Part shown: positions 17,489 through 25,770 of the stretch, piece by piece
How the letters are laid out: the number at the start of each line of letters is the position of its first letter
Position numbering within the stretch: position 1 is the first letter of the stretch
Assembly: GCA_964425645.1 (NCBI GenBank)
Contig: CAYRNC010000003.1
Location: 1 to 52,259 of the forward strand
DNA: 52,259 nt
Direction: 5' to 3'
Source: CAYRNC01 sp964425645
Lineage (GTDB): Bacteria; Bacillota; Clostridia; Peptostreptococcales; Anaerovoracaceae
Position numbers and translations under genes: made by a program
Notes under the pieces: generated by a model
The model's input: the letters and a program-made list of their open reading frames with translations, nothing else
Told to the model about the DNA's origin: nothing
Database searches by the model: none

Positions 17489-17776
17489 CTATTTTTCATT
17501 TTTATTAATAATGATATGCCTTATGATGCTGTCAAAGATCTTAAGTCTTCTGTCAAGCTCCTTTGGCAATTCCGGGCCGGATTTAAACTGGATAACCACA
17601 TAATATCCTTCATTCTTTTTACGAATCGGATATGCCAGCTTTCTCATCCCCCAGATGTCTGCGCTTACAATTTCACCGTTTGCGGTTATGATTTCTTTGA
17701 CCATCTGAATTGCAGCCTCTTTTTTATCATCTTCCAAAGCTGCCTCAATGATGAACATAACTTCATAGTTGTTCAT
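17489..17776 (-). CDS. rpsF: 30S ribosomal protein S6
   Basis: The 95-residue protein begins MNNYEVMFIIEAAL and contains the S6 segments WGMRKLAYPIRKKNEGYYV and LDRRLKIFDSIIRHI. S6 pairs with S18 in the 30S platform. It is the first gene of the operon and has a strong GGGAGGTGAAAAA ribosome-binding site. Confidence 0.97.
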   Translation of the reverse strand: MNNYEVMFIIEAALEDDKKEAAIQMVKEIITANGEIVSADIWGMRKLAYPIRKKNEGYYVVIQFKSGPELPKELDRRLKIFDSIIRHIIINKNEK

Positions 17777-17905
17777 TTTTTCACCTCCCTGTGGACTAAA
17801 ATGGCCTTGTCACCTAAAACAAGGCAAGGAGCATCGCTGCAATTAACAGCAGCATTCAATGCTTTTTCAGTATACCATAATGTTATACCTTTACAAGTAA
17901 ATCTT
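17777..17905 (-). promoter_or_regulatory. Promoter and structured leader of rpsF-ssb-rpsR
   Basis: On the minus strand TTGTAA is followed after 16 bases by TATACT, then by a leader of about 100 bases. It contains a perfect 7-base-pair hairpin (GCCTTGT / ACAAGGC, 17804-17825, eight-base loop) just before the ribosome-binding site and a weaker GCTG/CAGC stem farther upstream. In many bacteria rpsF leaders bind the S6:S18 complex for feedback control. The recognised CCG loop element was not clearly found here, so autoregulation is an inference. Confidence 0.45.
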
Positions 17906-18631
17906 TTATAGCCCGTCCAGCCCTAGGCGCACGATCTTTTCCACCCTTGCAGACAGATCTGCAGCCTCCTTTTTTGACATGTCCTTCGTGTGTATGGCGG
18001 AATGAATTATGAAATCCACTTTCCCGGGCCTTATATAGCCTTTTTCCTCAAATATTTTATATGTCCCGGAAAGTGTGACAGGAACCACAGGTACCCCCGC
18101 TTTTGTGGCAAGTCTCAGGCTCCCTTTTTTGAATTCTCCCATACTGCCTTCCCTGCTCCTGCTTCCTTCAGGAAATATGCTCAGCGAAAAACCCTGCCTA
18201 AGCAACTCTATCCCTCTCGATATCGCACGCAAAGAGTCCCTTGCATCATCCCTTTTTATAAACACGCTTCTTACATCAGCTATCCACGATCCGAACAAAG
18301 GGATCTTTATCAGATCATCCTTTGCAACAAAACCGATTTGTTTCTCCGGTACAGCCGCAAAAAAAACAGGAATATCAAAATAGCTTTGGTGATTTGAAAC
18401 AAAAACAACCGACCCTTCGGGAACATTTTCAAGACCTTTTACCCTGAGAGTAATTCCGGCCTTTTCAACTAAAGCCCTTCCCCAAAGGTCCTCAGCCTTT
18501 CGTATTTCCCTTCTTTCTTTTTCAAAATCGCCGACAGATCTATACCTTTTAATTGCCCTCTTGTTGCCCCTTATCCTGAAAAGAAAGCCGTAAAACCAAA
18601 GTATGAATGGAATGTTCCTTAGAACCGACAT
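17906..18631 (-). CDS. plsC: 1-acyl-sn-glycerol-3-phosphate acyltransferase
   Basis: PlsC makes phosphatidic acid by acylating lysophosphatidic acid at the membrane. The acyltransferase motifs are visible: HX4D as NHQSYFD, the FPEGSRSREG substrate-binding motif and VPVVPVTLSGT. An N-terminal hydrophobic segment (NIPFILWFYGFLF) anchors the protein. A longer frame reaches 18727, but ATG at 18631 follows GGAGGAAATC and gives a normal length of 241 residues. Confidence 0.92.
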   Translation of the reverse strand: MSVLRNIPFILWFYGFLFRIRGNKRAIKRYRSVGDFEKERREIRKAEDLWGRALVEKAGITLRVKGLENVPEGSVVFVSNHQSYFDIPVFFAAVPEKQIGFVAKDDLIKIPLFGSWIADVRSVFIKRDDARDSLRAISRGIELLRQGFSLSIFPEGSRSREGSMGEFKKGSLRLATKAGVPVVPVTLSGTYKIFEEKGYIRPGKVDFIIHSAIHTKDMSKKEAADLSARVEKIVRLGLDGL

Positions 18632-18796
18632 GATTTCCTCCAAAGCAACTTCATCAAAACGATTATAGCATGACCGTTCTTTCGAGTCTACGGTGATGAC
18701 GTTTTCATATGCTAAACAATCTTGCATACGAAGCGACGTTAATATAATATTAGAAAGAAAGTATAAACCAGCTTGTGTGTTAAAGAAAGGCAGATT

Positions 18797-19699
18797 ATGA
18801 AAGAACCTTCATTGGTGATCATGGCTGCAGGCATCGGTAGCCGCTTCGGAGGATTAAAGCAGCTTGCCCCGGTGGGGAAAAACGGAGAACCTATCATAGA
18901 GTTTTCCCTTTACGATGCAATTGAAGCCGGCTTTAAAAAGGTCACATTCGTTATAAAAGATGAAATCGAAAATGAATTCAGAAAAATGATAGGTGATAAA
19001 TTTGAAAAGCACATCCTGATAAAATATGCTTACCAGCACCTCAATCAGCTTCCGTATGGATATTTCGTTCCGAAAGGGCGAACCAAACCCTGGGGCACAG
19101 GCCATGCAGTTATGGCGGCATCGGAAGAAACAGACGGACCCTTTGCTGTTATAAATGCCGATGATTACTACGGAAAAAGCGCTTTTGACACGATGTACCA
19201 TCACCTGTCAGCACAGCAAAACGGTAAAAAACTTAACTTTTCAATGGTAGGATACCGGATTGAAAACACTATAACCGAACACGGCCATGTATCCCGCGGC
19301 ATCTGTAAAACAAAAAACGGTTATCTGGAAAGTGTTTTAGAACGCCTCAGGATCGAAAAACACAACGGTGTCATAGAATACACAGAGGATGAAGGCCTTA
19401 CATGGATACCCATCGAGTCAGGAAGCCTTGTCTCCATGAACTTTTGGGGGTTTCCCCGAATCTTCCAGGTAGAACTGAATAAGCGATTTCCGGGCTTTCT
19501 GGATTATGCCTTTGCAAAAAATCCGATGAAAGAAGAATATCTGCTTCCGAGAATAGTAAACGATCTCCTTTCGGAAGGAAAGGCTTCTGTGAAAGTACTT
19601 CTTACAAAGGATAAATGGTACGGAATTACATACAAAGAAGATATCCCAAAGGCAGCAAAGGCTATTCAAAGGATGCAAGACCTCGGTCTTTATCCTTAG
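18797..19699 (+). CDS. Sugar-phosphate nucleotidyltransferase family protein
   Basis: The 300-residue protein has the nucleotidyltransferase start IMAAGIGSRFGGLKQL (the usual GXGXRXXPLTXXXPK loop in a variant form) and a VINADDYYG metal-binding motif. Such enzymes join a nucleotide to a sugar or polyol phosphate. The altered signature means the substrate cannot be named. ATG at 18797 was preferred over a start at 18773 because it is preceded by AAAGAAAGG and begins the conserved fold. It lies 29 bases before nagB on the same strand, so a role in amino-sugar metabolism is possible. Confidence 0.8.
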   Translation: MKEPSLVIMAAGIGSRFGGLKQLAPVGKNGEPIIEFSLYDAIEAGFKKVTFVIKDEIENEFRKMIGDKFEKHILIKYAYQHLNQLPYGYFVPKGRTKPWGTGHAVMAASEETDGPFAVINADDYYGKSAFDTMYHHLSAQQNGKKLNFSMVGYRIENTITEHGHVSRGICKTKNGYLESVLERLRIEKHNGVIEYTEDEGLTWIPIESGSLVSMNFWGFPRIFQVELNKRFPGFLDYAFAKNPMKEEYLLPRIVNDLLSEGKASVKVLLTKDKWYGITYKEDIPKAAKAIQRMQDLGLYP

Positions 19700-19728
19700 A
19701 TTTTAATGTAACAGAAAGGTGACAAGAA

Positions 19729-20454
19729 ATGAAGCTGATCAAAACGAGGGATTACAAAGAAATGAGCAGCGAGGCTGCCCGTCACATCATCGCACAGGTA
19801 GCGCAAAACAAAAACAGCGTTTTGGGCCTGGCAACAGGTTCTACTATGCTTGGACTGTATGAAGAACTGATACGCAGCTATCGAAAAAAAGACATTGACT
19901 TTTCTGAAATCACCACGATAAACCTTGATGAATATCTGGGCCTTGCATCCGGCAGCGAACAAAGCTACAGATATTACATGAACGAAAATTTTTTCAATCA
20001 CATTAACATATCCTTGGAGAAAACATTTATTCCAAACGGCATGTCAAAGGACCCTTCGGAGGAATGCAAACAATATGACCAAATGATCAGTGATATTGGT
20101 GGTATCGATTTGCAGGTTCTCGGCCTGGGTCATAACGGACATATTGGATTTAATGAACCCGCCGATTTTTTTACGCTGGAAACCCATTGCGTTTTTTTAA
20201 ATGAAAGTACCATAAAAGCGAATTCACGGTTCTTCAAAAGTGAAAATGAGGTTCCGATAAAAGCAATTACAGTGGGAATGGGATGCATAATGGGTGCAAA
20301 AAAGATAATGCTCTGCGTCAACGGAAGAAATAAAGCTAAGATTCTTAAGGAGGTATTGTATGGCCCCGTAACGCCAAAAATACCGGGTTCCATCTTAAAA
20401 CTCCATCCCAATCTGATAGTTATAGCGGACGAAGAAGCCCTCAGCACCGTATAA
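19729..20454 (+). CDS. nagB: Glucosamine-6-phosphate deaminase
   Basis: NagB converts glucosamine-6-phosphate to fructose-6-phosphate and ammonia, linking amino sugars to glycolysis. The 241-residue protein has LGLATGSTMLGLYEEL, TTINLDEYLGL (catalytic aspartate), LGLGHNGHIGFNEP (catalytic histidine) and a C-terminal GSILKLHPN. An AGAAAGGTGAC ribosome-binding site precedes the ATG. No nagA is seen; the end overlaps the convergent ROK kinase gene by 14 bases. Confidence 0.95.
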   Translation: MKLIKTRDYKEMSSEAARHIIAQVAQNKNSVLGLATGSTMLGLYEELIRSYRKKDIDFSEITTINLDEYLGLASGSEQSYRYYMNENFFNHINISLEKTFIPNGMSKDPSEECKQYDQMISDIGGIDLQVLGLGHNGHIGFNEPADFFTLETHCVFLNESTIKANSRFFKSENEVPIKAITVGMGCIMGAKKIMLCVNGRNKAKILKEVLYGPVTPKIPGSILKLHPNLIVIADEEALSTV

Positions 20455-21385
20455 GTGAAGCGGCACCGATGATCCCCGCATCGTTTCCGAACTTGGCCTG
20501 AACAATTTTATAAGGATACTTAAAAAAAGATTTCCGGCTGACCAGCTTCCTCACCGGATCTAAAAGAAATTCCCCGGCAAGGCTGACACCCCCGCCCAAG
20601 GCGACAGCCTCGGGATCTAAAAGAGCGGCAAACGAGATAATGGCGGAGCTCAATTGGTCCGCATAGCGGGAGATAATATCCACAGCAACCGCATCGCCCC
20701 CCTTTGCGCAGTCAAAGACCAGTTTAGCGTCCACGTTATCTAGTTCCCCCTTCGCCTTTGTATATATCATGCAGGAGGGATATTCGATGACAGCTTTTCT
20801 GCCCTGCCTAATTATCCAAGTTGCGGAACAAAGGGACTCCACACAGCCTCGATTTCCGCAGCTGCATACAGGTCCGCCATGCATAAGCACCATATGACCC
20901 GGCTCAACACCGTGCGAAAGACCGCCGTCAAACAGCTTTCCCCCAAGAACAATACCTCCTCCCACACCCGTACCCAAGGTTATAAGCATTGCAGTTCGGC
21001 ATCCATAAAGCACTCCTTTATGAAGTTCTGCTAAGGTTGCAGCATCAGCGTCGTTTGCTAAAAACAGTTTTCTTCCCGGAAAAGTCTTTTCCATCTCCTC
21101 TACTATCGGGACATGATGAAATTGCAGGTTATAGGCATTGACAATGGTTCTTTTGTCTTTGCTTATTTCCCCCGGTACGGACAGACCTATGGATTCTATA
21201 TCGTCTAAGCTCAAATCTGCAGAAGAACAAAGGTCAAAAACCATTTCCTTCATCAGGCTGACGATTATTTGGTATGGTCTTCCTGCAGGGAAAGGAATTT
21301 CATTTGCAGCGGCTATATTTAAATCCCCGTCTACAAGACCGGCGGCAATTTTAGAGCCTCCCATATCAAATCCTATTTGAAACAT
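20441..21385 (-). CDS. ROK-family sugar kinase
   Basis: ROK kinases phosphorylate glucose, N-acetylglucosamine or N-acetylmannosamine with ATP. The 314-residue protein has the phosphate loop FDMGGSKIAAGLV, the ADAATLAELHKG region and the zinc-binding ROK signature GHMVLMHGGPVCSCGNRGC. No DNA-binding domain is present, so it is an enzyme, not a repressor. Proximity to nagB favours a hexosamine or glucose substrate, but this is only context. Confidence 0.9.
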   Translation of the reverse strand: MFQIGFDMGGSKIAAGLVDGDLNIAAANEIPFPAGRPYQIIVSLMKEMVFDLCSSADLSLDDIESIGLSVPGEISKDKRTIVNAYNLQFHHVPIVEEMEKTFPGRKLFLANDADAATLAELHKGVLYGCRTAMLITLGTGVGGGIVLGGKLFDGGLSHGVEPGHMVLMHGGPVCSCGNRGCVESLCSATWIIRQGRKAVIEYPSCMIYTKAKGELDNVDAKLVFDCAKGGDAVAVDIISRYADQLSSAIISFAALLDPEAVALGGGVSLAGEFLLDPVRKLVSRKSFFKYPYKIVQAKFGNDAGIIGAASLIRC

Positions 21386-21390
21386 GGCTT

Positions 21391-22332
21391 TTACCTCCGC
21401 CTTTTTAACACTTTTTTTACAGCCTCTGCTATATTCTCCGCCTTCATACCGTAAGCTTTAAGAAGTTCTTCCGGTTTACCGGACTGCCCAAAGACATCCC
21501 GAACGCCCACGAATTCCATGGGAATGGGACAAAACTGTGCAGCAATTTCCGCTACGGCACTCCCGAGCCCTCCCAAAACTGTATGCTCTTCAGCCGTCAC
21601 AATACCCCCTGTTTCCTCCGCCGCTTTTGCGACCGCCGATTCATCAATGGGTTTAACGGTATGCATGTCCAAAACCCGAACATTTATGCCTTGATCTTTT
21701 AAAATATCGGCCGCCTGAAGGGCCTCATGAACCATTATCCCCGCGGCTATTACCGTGCAATCTCTGCCCTCTCTGAGAGTCAGGGCCTCGCCGATTTCAA
21801 AGCTGTCGCCATCATCGTAAATGACGGGAACAGCGGCCCTGCCCAATCTGACATATACAGGCCCTTTAATCCTTGCCGCAGCCCTTATAAGCTTTCCCGC
21901 TGAGACGGCATCACACGGATTTATGACGAGCATGCCGGGAATGGTTCTCATCAAAGCCATATCCTCCAGACATTGATGGCTTCCCCCGTCCTCCCCAACG
22001 GTCAGGCCCGCATGGGTTGCGCATATTTTGACGTTCAAATGAGCGTAACCTATGCTGTTTCTGATCACTTCAAAGGCCCGTCCCGCTGCAAATATGGCAA
22101 AAGTGCTTGCAAAAACCGTCTTGTTTGAAGCTGCAAGCCCGGATGCGACTCCATACATGTTTTGTTCTGCTATGCCCATGTTGAAGAATCTGTGGGGATA
22201 TTCTTTTGCGAAATATTTTGTCATTGTTGATCCGGAAAGATCCGCATCCAACACCACTATACTTTCATCCTGGGCTCCCAAAGCCAATAAAGTTTCGCCG
22301 TATGCCTGTCTGGTTGCAATTTTTTCAGCCAC
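21391..22332 (-). CDS. Transketolase, C-terminal subunit
   Basis: This 313-residue protein is the pyrimidine-binding plus C-terminal half of transketolase (LDADLSGSTMTKYFAKEYPHR begins the domain; FASTFAIFAAGRAFE and EDGGSHQ follow). It forms the active site with the partner subunit. Its start overlaps the end of the partner by 8 bases. Split transketolases are common in Clostridia. Confidence 0.94.
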   Translation of the reverse strand: MAEKIATRQAYGETLLALGAQDESIVVLDADLSGSTMTKYFAKEYPHRFFNMGIAEQNMYGVASGLAASNKTVFASTFAIFAAGRAFEVIRNSIGYAHLNVKICATHAGLTVGEDGGSHQCLEDMALMRTIPGMLVINPCDAVSAGKLIRAAARIKGPVYVRLGRAAVPVIYDDGDSFEIGEALTLREGRDCTVIAAGIMVHEALQAADILKDQGINVRVLDMHTVKPIDESAVAKAAEETGGIVTAEEHTVLGGLGSAVAEIAAQFCPIPMEFVGVRDVFGQSGKPEELLKAYGMKAENIAEAVKKVLKRRR

Positions 22333-23167
22333 TTAATTTGTCCCCCAATTCCTTCAATGCCGACAATGCCTGCTCATCTGCAGGGGCCTTCCCATGCCAA
22401 GCCGCCTTGTCTTCCATAAAGCTTACGCCTTTTCCCTTTATCGTTTTGGCTATGACAGCAAAAGGTCTGCCGTGACAGCCTTTCGCTTCGTCCAGTGCTT
22501 CAGCGATTGCCTTTACATCATGCCCGTCAATAACCGAAGCTTCCCAACCGAAACTTTTAAGCTTTTCATCCACGGGGGAGACGCGCATTATTTCATCATT
22601 TCTGCCATCAATTTGAATGCCGTTCCAATCGATCAAGGCAACTAAATTGTCCAATCCATAGTGGGCGGCAGCCATAAAAGCCTCCCACACCAAGCCCTCC
22701 TGAAGTTCACCGTCTCCCAACATTACATATACTCTGCCGGGATCCTCGTCCATTTTTCCGGCTAAGGCCATACCTACAGCAGCCGACATACCCTGGCCCA
22801 ATGAACCGGTTGACATCTCAACGCCTGGAAGTTTTCTCATATCCGGATGTCCCTGAAGCCTGCTTCCGAATTTACGCAAGCTTAACAGATCCTCCGGAGG
22901 GAAAAAACCTTTTCTGGCTAAAGCCGCATAAAGAACGGGAGCTCCATGGCCTTTTGACAGAACAAATTTATCTCTGCCCTTTTTATTCGGCTTAGACGGA
23001 TCCAGATCCATTTCATGAAAAAATAGTACCGACATCATATCCGCTGCGGAAAGGGAGCCCCCCGGATGGCCCGACCCTGCCTGATGTACCGATTTAATGA
23101 TATCGATTCGCAGTTTACGCGCTATTTCTTCCAGCCTTTTATAATCTGCTTTTTTTGCATCTGCCAT
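22325..23167 (-). CDS. Transketolase, N-terminal subunit
   Basis: This 280-residue half binds thiamine diphosphate: HQAGSGHPGGSLSAADM, GHGAPVLYAALA, GSLGQGMSAAVGMA and the GDGELQEGLVWEA diphosphate motif are all present. With the adjacent C-terminal subunit it moves two-carbon ketol units in the non-oxidative pentose phosphate pathway, supplying ribose and erythrose phosphates. It follows trpS by 13 bases. Confidence 0.94.
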   Translation of the reverse strand: MADAKKADYKRLEEIARKLRIDIIKSVHQAGSGHPGGSLSAADMMSVLFFHEMDLDPSKPNKKGRDKFVLSKGHGAPVLYAALARKGFFPPEDLLSLRKFGSRLQGHPDMRKLPGVEMSTGSLGQGMSAAVGMALAGKMDEDPGRVYVMLGDGELQEGLVWEAFMAAAHYGLDNLVALIDWNGIQIDGRNDEIMRVSPVDEKLKSFGWEASVIDGHDVKAIAEALDEAKGCHGRPFAVIAKTIKGKGVSFMEDKAAWHGKAPADEQALSALKELGDKLSG

Positions 23168-23180
23168 GACGAATTCCTTT

Positions 23181-24161
23181 CTATAGTCCCAATCCTAATT
23201 GTTGTTTAACCCGCTTCATGGTTTTATCCCCTATTGCAGCAGCTCTCACCGCACCGTCTTCTAATACTTTTACCAGCTCCCCCGAAGGCCTGATGTCACG
23301 AAACTTTCTTTGTATGGGAATAAGCCCTTCACAAACCACATCGACCAGATCTTTTTTAAAGATTCCGTATCCTGATCCACTGTACTGCTTTTCCAAATCG
23401 GGAATTGCTATACCCGAAAAAGCGCTGTAAATAGTCAGTAAATTGCTTATCCCGGGCTTCTTTACCTGATCAAACCGTACGCTCCCCTCAGAATCAGTTG
23501 TAGCCCTCATTATCGCTTTTTTAATTTTATCAGGGCTGTCCAGCAGTGAAATTCTGCTGTTGACGCTTACGGAGCTTTTGCTCATTTTGGAGTTCGGATC
23601 ATCAAGAGACATTATCCTTGCCCCCGCTTTAAGAAAACGTCCTTCCGGGACGACAAATATTTTGCCGTAGGTGTTGTTAACTCTCTGTGCAATATCCCTT
23701 GTAAGCTCAATATGCTGTTTTTGATCGTTCCCAACAGGAACAACATCGGTATCGTAAAGAAGAATGTCAGCCGCCATCAAAATGGGGTATGTGAAAAGAC
23801 CGGCAGGAGCCGATTCCTCATCCCTGCTCTTTTGCTTAAACTGAGTCATCCTGGACAGCTCTCCCGTATAGGAGTTGCACATCAAAATCCAAGCCAGCTC
23901 CGCATGGCTTGGAACGTCGGACTGAACAAAAATGATCGACCTTTCAGGATCCAACCCTACCGAGATATAAAGGGCCGCCACATCGAGTATGTTTTTTTTA
24001 AGTTCCTTCGGATCCTGGGGAAGTGTAATGGAATGAAGATCCACAATGCAATAAATGCATTCATTATGATTTTGAAGATCTGCAAACTGCGTCAAAGCCC
24101 CAAGATAATTCCCTATATGGATGTTTCCTGTCGGCTGAACGCCGGAAAAAACCCTTTTCAT
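23181..24161 (-). CDS. trpS: Tryptophanyl-tRNA synthetase
   Basis: This is a class I synthetase that charges tRNA-Trp. The HIGH-type motif is PTGNIHIGNYLGA and the KMSKS motif is SKMSKSSVS. ATG at 24161 follows GGTGGAGGACAAG and starts at the conserved MKRVFSGVQPTG, giving 326 residues; an upstream start at 24191 would overlap the sigma-factor gene. No T-box leader is visible upstream, where the sigma-factor gene lies 26 bases away. Confidence 0.96.
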   Translation of the reverse strand: MKRVFSGVQPTGNIHIGNYLGALTQFADLQNHNECIYCIVDLHSITLPQDPKELKKNILDVAALYISVGLDPERSIIFVQSDVPSHAELAWILMCNSYTGELSRMTQFKQKSRDEESAPAGLFTYPILMAADILLYDTDVVPVGNDQKQHIELTRDIAQRVNNTYGKIFVVPEGRFLKAGARIMSLDDPNSKMSKSSVSVNSRISLLDSPDKIKKAIMRATTDSEGSVRFDQVKKPGISNLLTIYSAFSGIAIPDLEKQYSGSGYGIFKKDLVDVVCEGLIPIQRKFRDIRPSGELVKVLEDGAVRAAAIGDKTMKRVKQQLGLGL

Positions 24162-24187
24162 CTTGTCCTCCACCTTTATGTACCTGC

Positions 24188-24940
24188 TCATCTGTAGTAT
24201 TCTTCCCGAAACCTGTCCTTAAGCTTCTTTTCTATTCGGGATATTGTCATTTGTGAAACGCCCATGCTGTCGGCAATTTCCTGCTGGGTCCTGGATTCCA
24301 AAAAACGCATGTTAAAAACTTTTTGTTCTTGACTGCTGAGTTTGTTTAAAACAGATTTAATCAGCTCCGCATTTTCAAAACTGCTGTATCCTTTTTCCTC
24401 CAGGGATGCAAAGCGTTCAAACATCGGAGCATCTCCTTCACTGCCGTTTTCATCAAACGTCTGCTGCAGCGAATAAGTACCGTAAGCCTGACCGCTCTCC
24501 ATAGCCTCAAGTATATCCTCTTCGCTATGCCCCAAATAATCGGCAATCTCCTTTACTTTAGCCGGCCTTCCAAGTTTATTATGAAGGGTTTCCTTCGCTT
24601 CGGGAAGCTTTGATGCTATATCCTTCAGCTTCCTTGGAACCTTTACAGCCCAGCCCTTATCTCTAAAATATCTTTTTATTTCCCCTATTATGGTCGGTGT
24701 CGCAAAGCTGGTAAATTCAAAACCTTTTTGCGGATCAAATCTTTCCGCAGCAAAAACTAAAGCCATGGATCCCACCTGGTACAGGTCGTCATAATCCACG
24801 CCTTTGTTCATATACTTTTTTATCAGGATATCAACCATATACAAATGATTTTCGACAATTTGATTTCGTATTGCTATATCACCGGTACGGTTGTATTCTT
24901 CAAAAAGTTTCTTATTGGCACTTTCTGCAAAAGAGGCCAT
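24188..24940 (-). CDS. RNA polymerase sigma factor, SigB/SigF/SigG subfamily
   Basis: The 250-residue sigma factor has region 2 (DYDDLYQVGSMALVFAAERFDP, TSFATPTIIGEIKRYFRD), region 3 and a region 4 helix-turn-helix (TQQEIADSMGVSQMTISRIEKK). The subfamily includes the general-stress sigma-B and the forespore factors sigma-F and sigma-G. The two preceding genes encode an anti-anti-sigma factor and an anti-sigma kinase, so it is controlled by partner switching. Sigma-B-like and sigma-F-like roles cannot be separated from the sequence alone; SpoIIAA-SpoIIAB-SigF has the same gene order. Confidence 0.88.
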   Translation of the reverse strand: MASFAESANKKLFEEYNRTGDIAIRNQIVENHLYMVDILIKKYMNKGVDYDDLYQVGSMALVFAAERFDPQKGFEFTSFATPTIIGEIKRYFRDKGWAVKVPRKLKDIASKLPEAKETLHNKLGRPAKVKEIADYLGHSEEDILEAMESGQAYGTYSLQQTFDENGSEGDAPMFERFASLEEKGYSSFENAELIKSVLNKLSSQEQKVFNMRFLESRTQQEIADSMGVSQMTISRIEKKLKDRFREEYYR

Positions 24941-24963
24941 AAGTAAGCACCTTTCTGTCAGTA

Positions 24964-25365
24964 TTATCTCGTATATTTAACCATCTTAATACGAGTCCCG
25001 ATACCGATCTCTGTGAAAACATCAACTTCGTCCATCAGTGCCTTTATTATATATATCCCAAGACCGCCCTCTTTCGGCCTTTGCAGACAAGGTTCACTGT
25101 AGGATGAGGGATCGTATCCCCCAGCCCGATCGATCACCGAAACGACAAAGCGATCATCGCAAAGCTCACATGTAACCTCATAAAAGTCCGAACGCTTCGT
25201 CCCGTGGCATACCGCATTGGTGCATGCTTCAGAAACAGCAACCTTGATATCCTCAATAGCTTCAATATCAAAACCGATGCTGTTGGCCAGGCAGGATACG
25301 GCCATGCGCACCGTCCCTACATATTCAGGTTTCCCCGGCACTGAAAACTTTAAAATGTCAGCCAT
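24964..25365 (-). CDS. Anti-sigma factor serine kinase, RsbW/SpoIIAB-like
   Basis: This is a 133-residue GHKL-fold kinase. The ATP-binding boxes are visible: EACTNAVCHG (N box), VSVIDRAGGYDP (G1) and KEGGLGIYIIKAL (G2). Such proteins hold a sigma factor inactive and release it when they bind unphosphorylated anti-anti-sigma factor, which they also phosphorylate. The gene lies between the STAS gene and the sigma gene (11- and 23-base spacers). The sequence looks closer to RsbW than to SpoIIAB, but I am not certain. Confidence 0.88.
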   Translation of the reverse strand: MADILKFSVPGKPEYVGTVRMAVSCLANSIGFDIEAIEDIKVAVSEACTNAVCHGTKRSDFYEVTCELCDDRFVVSVIDRAGGYDPSSYSEPCLQRPKEGGLGIYIIKALMDEVDVFTEIGIGTRIKMVKYTR

Positions 25366-25376
25366 TAGTTTTCTCC

Positions 25377-25703
25377 TTAACTTTCACAGATTTCGGGGCA
25401 AAGCAATTTACAAAGATCGGTAATTCGAAGCAATTTCTTAATATTATCAGGAGGGTTGGCGAGGGTAATGCGATCTCCGTTTTCTTTCATTTTATTATAA
25501 ATACCGATGATGACTCCTAAACCTGTACTGTCAAGGTAGCGCAGCTTCCCCATATCCAGGATTATATCTCCCTTTTTCTCCTGATACGATTCATCCAAGG
25601 CCGAGCGAAAAATACCTGCCGTCGCTATATCAGCCTCCCCTTCGGGATAAATGTTCCACCGCCCTGATTCAGAATCGAAGCTTCTTCGTATCAGCAACGT
25701 CAT
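25377..25703 (-). CDS. STAS-domain anti-anti-sigma factor, RsbV/SpoIIAA-like
   Basis: The 108-residue STAS domain contains LRYLDSTGLGVIIGIY, with the serine that the partner kinase phosphorylates (in DST). Unphosphorylated protein binds the kinase and frees the sigma factor. ATG at 25703 behind AAGGAGGACATAAGT was chosen; the frame extends to 25769 but that part overlaps no domain and nearly touches the gyrA end. It heads the three-gene module just downstream of gyrA. Confidence 0.9.
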   Translation of the reverse strand: MTLLIRRSFDSESGRWNIYPEGEADIATAGIFRSALDESYQEKKGDIILDMGKLRYLDSTGLGVIIGIYNKMKENGDRITLANPPDNIKKLLRITDLCKLLCPEICES

Positions 25704-25770
25704 ACTTATGTCCTCCTTAAAACTATACCCACGAATATATGCTCTAAACCAACCGGACATTTGCAGCATT

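Noticed and set aside
24162..24190. T-box leader for trpS
   Set aside because: trpS lies 26 bases from the sigma-factor gene, leaving no room for a T-box.
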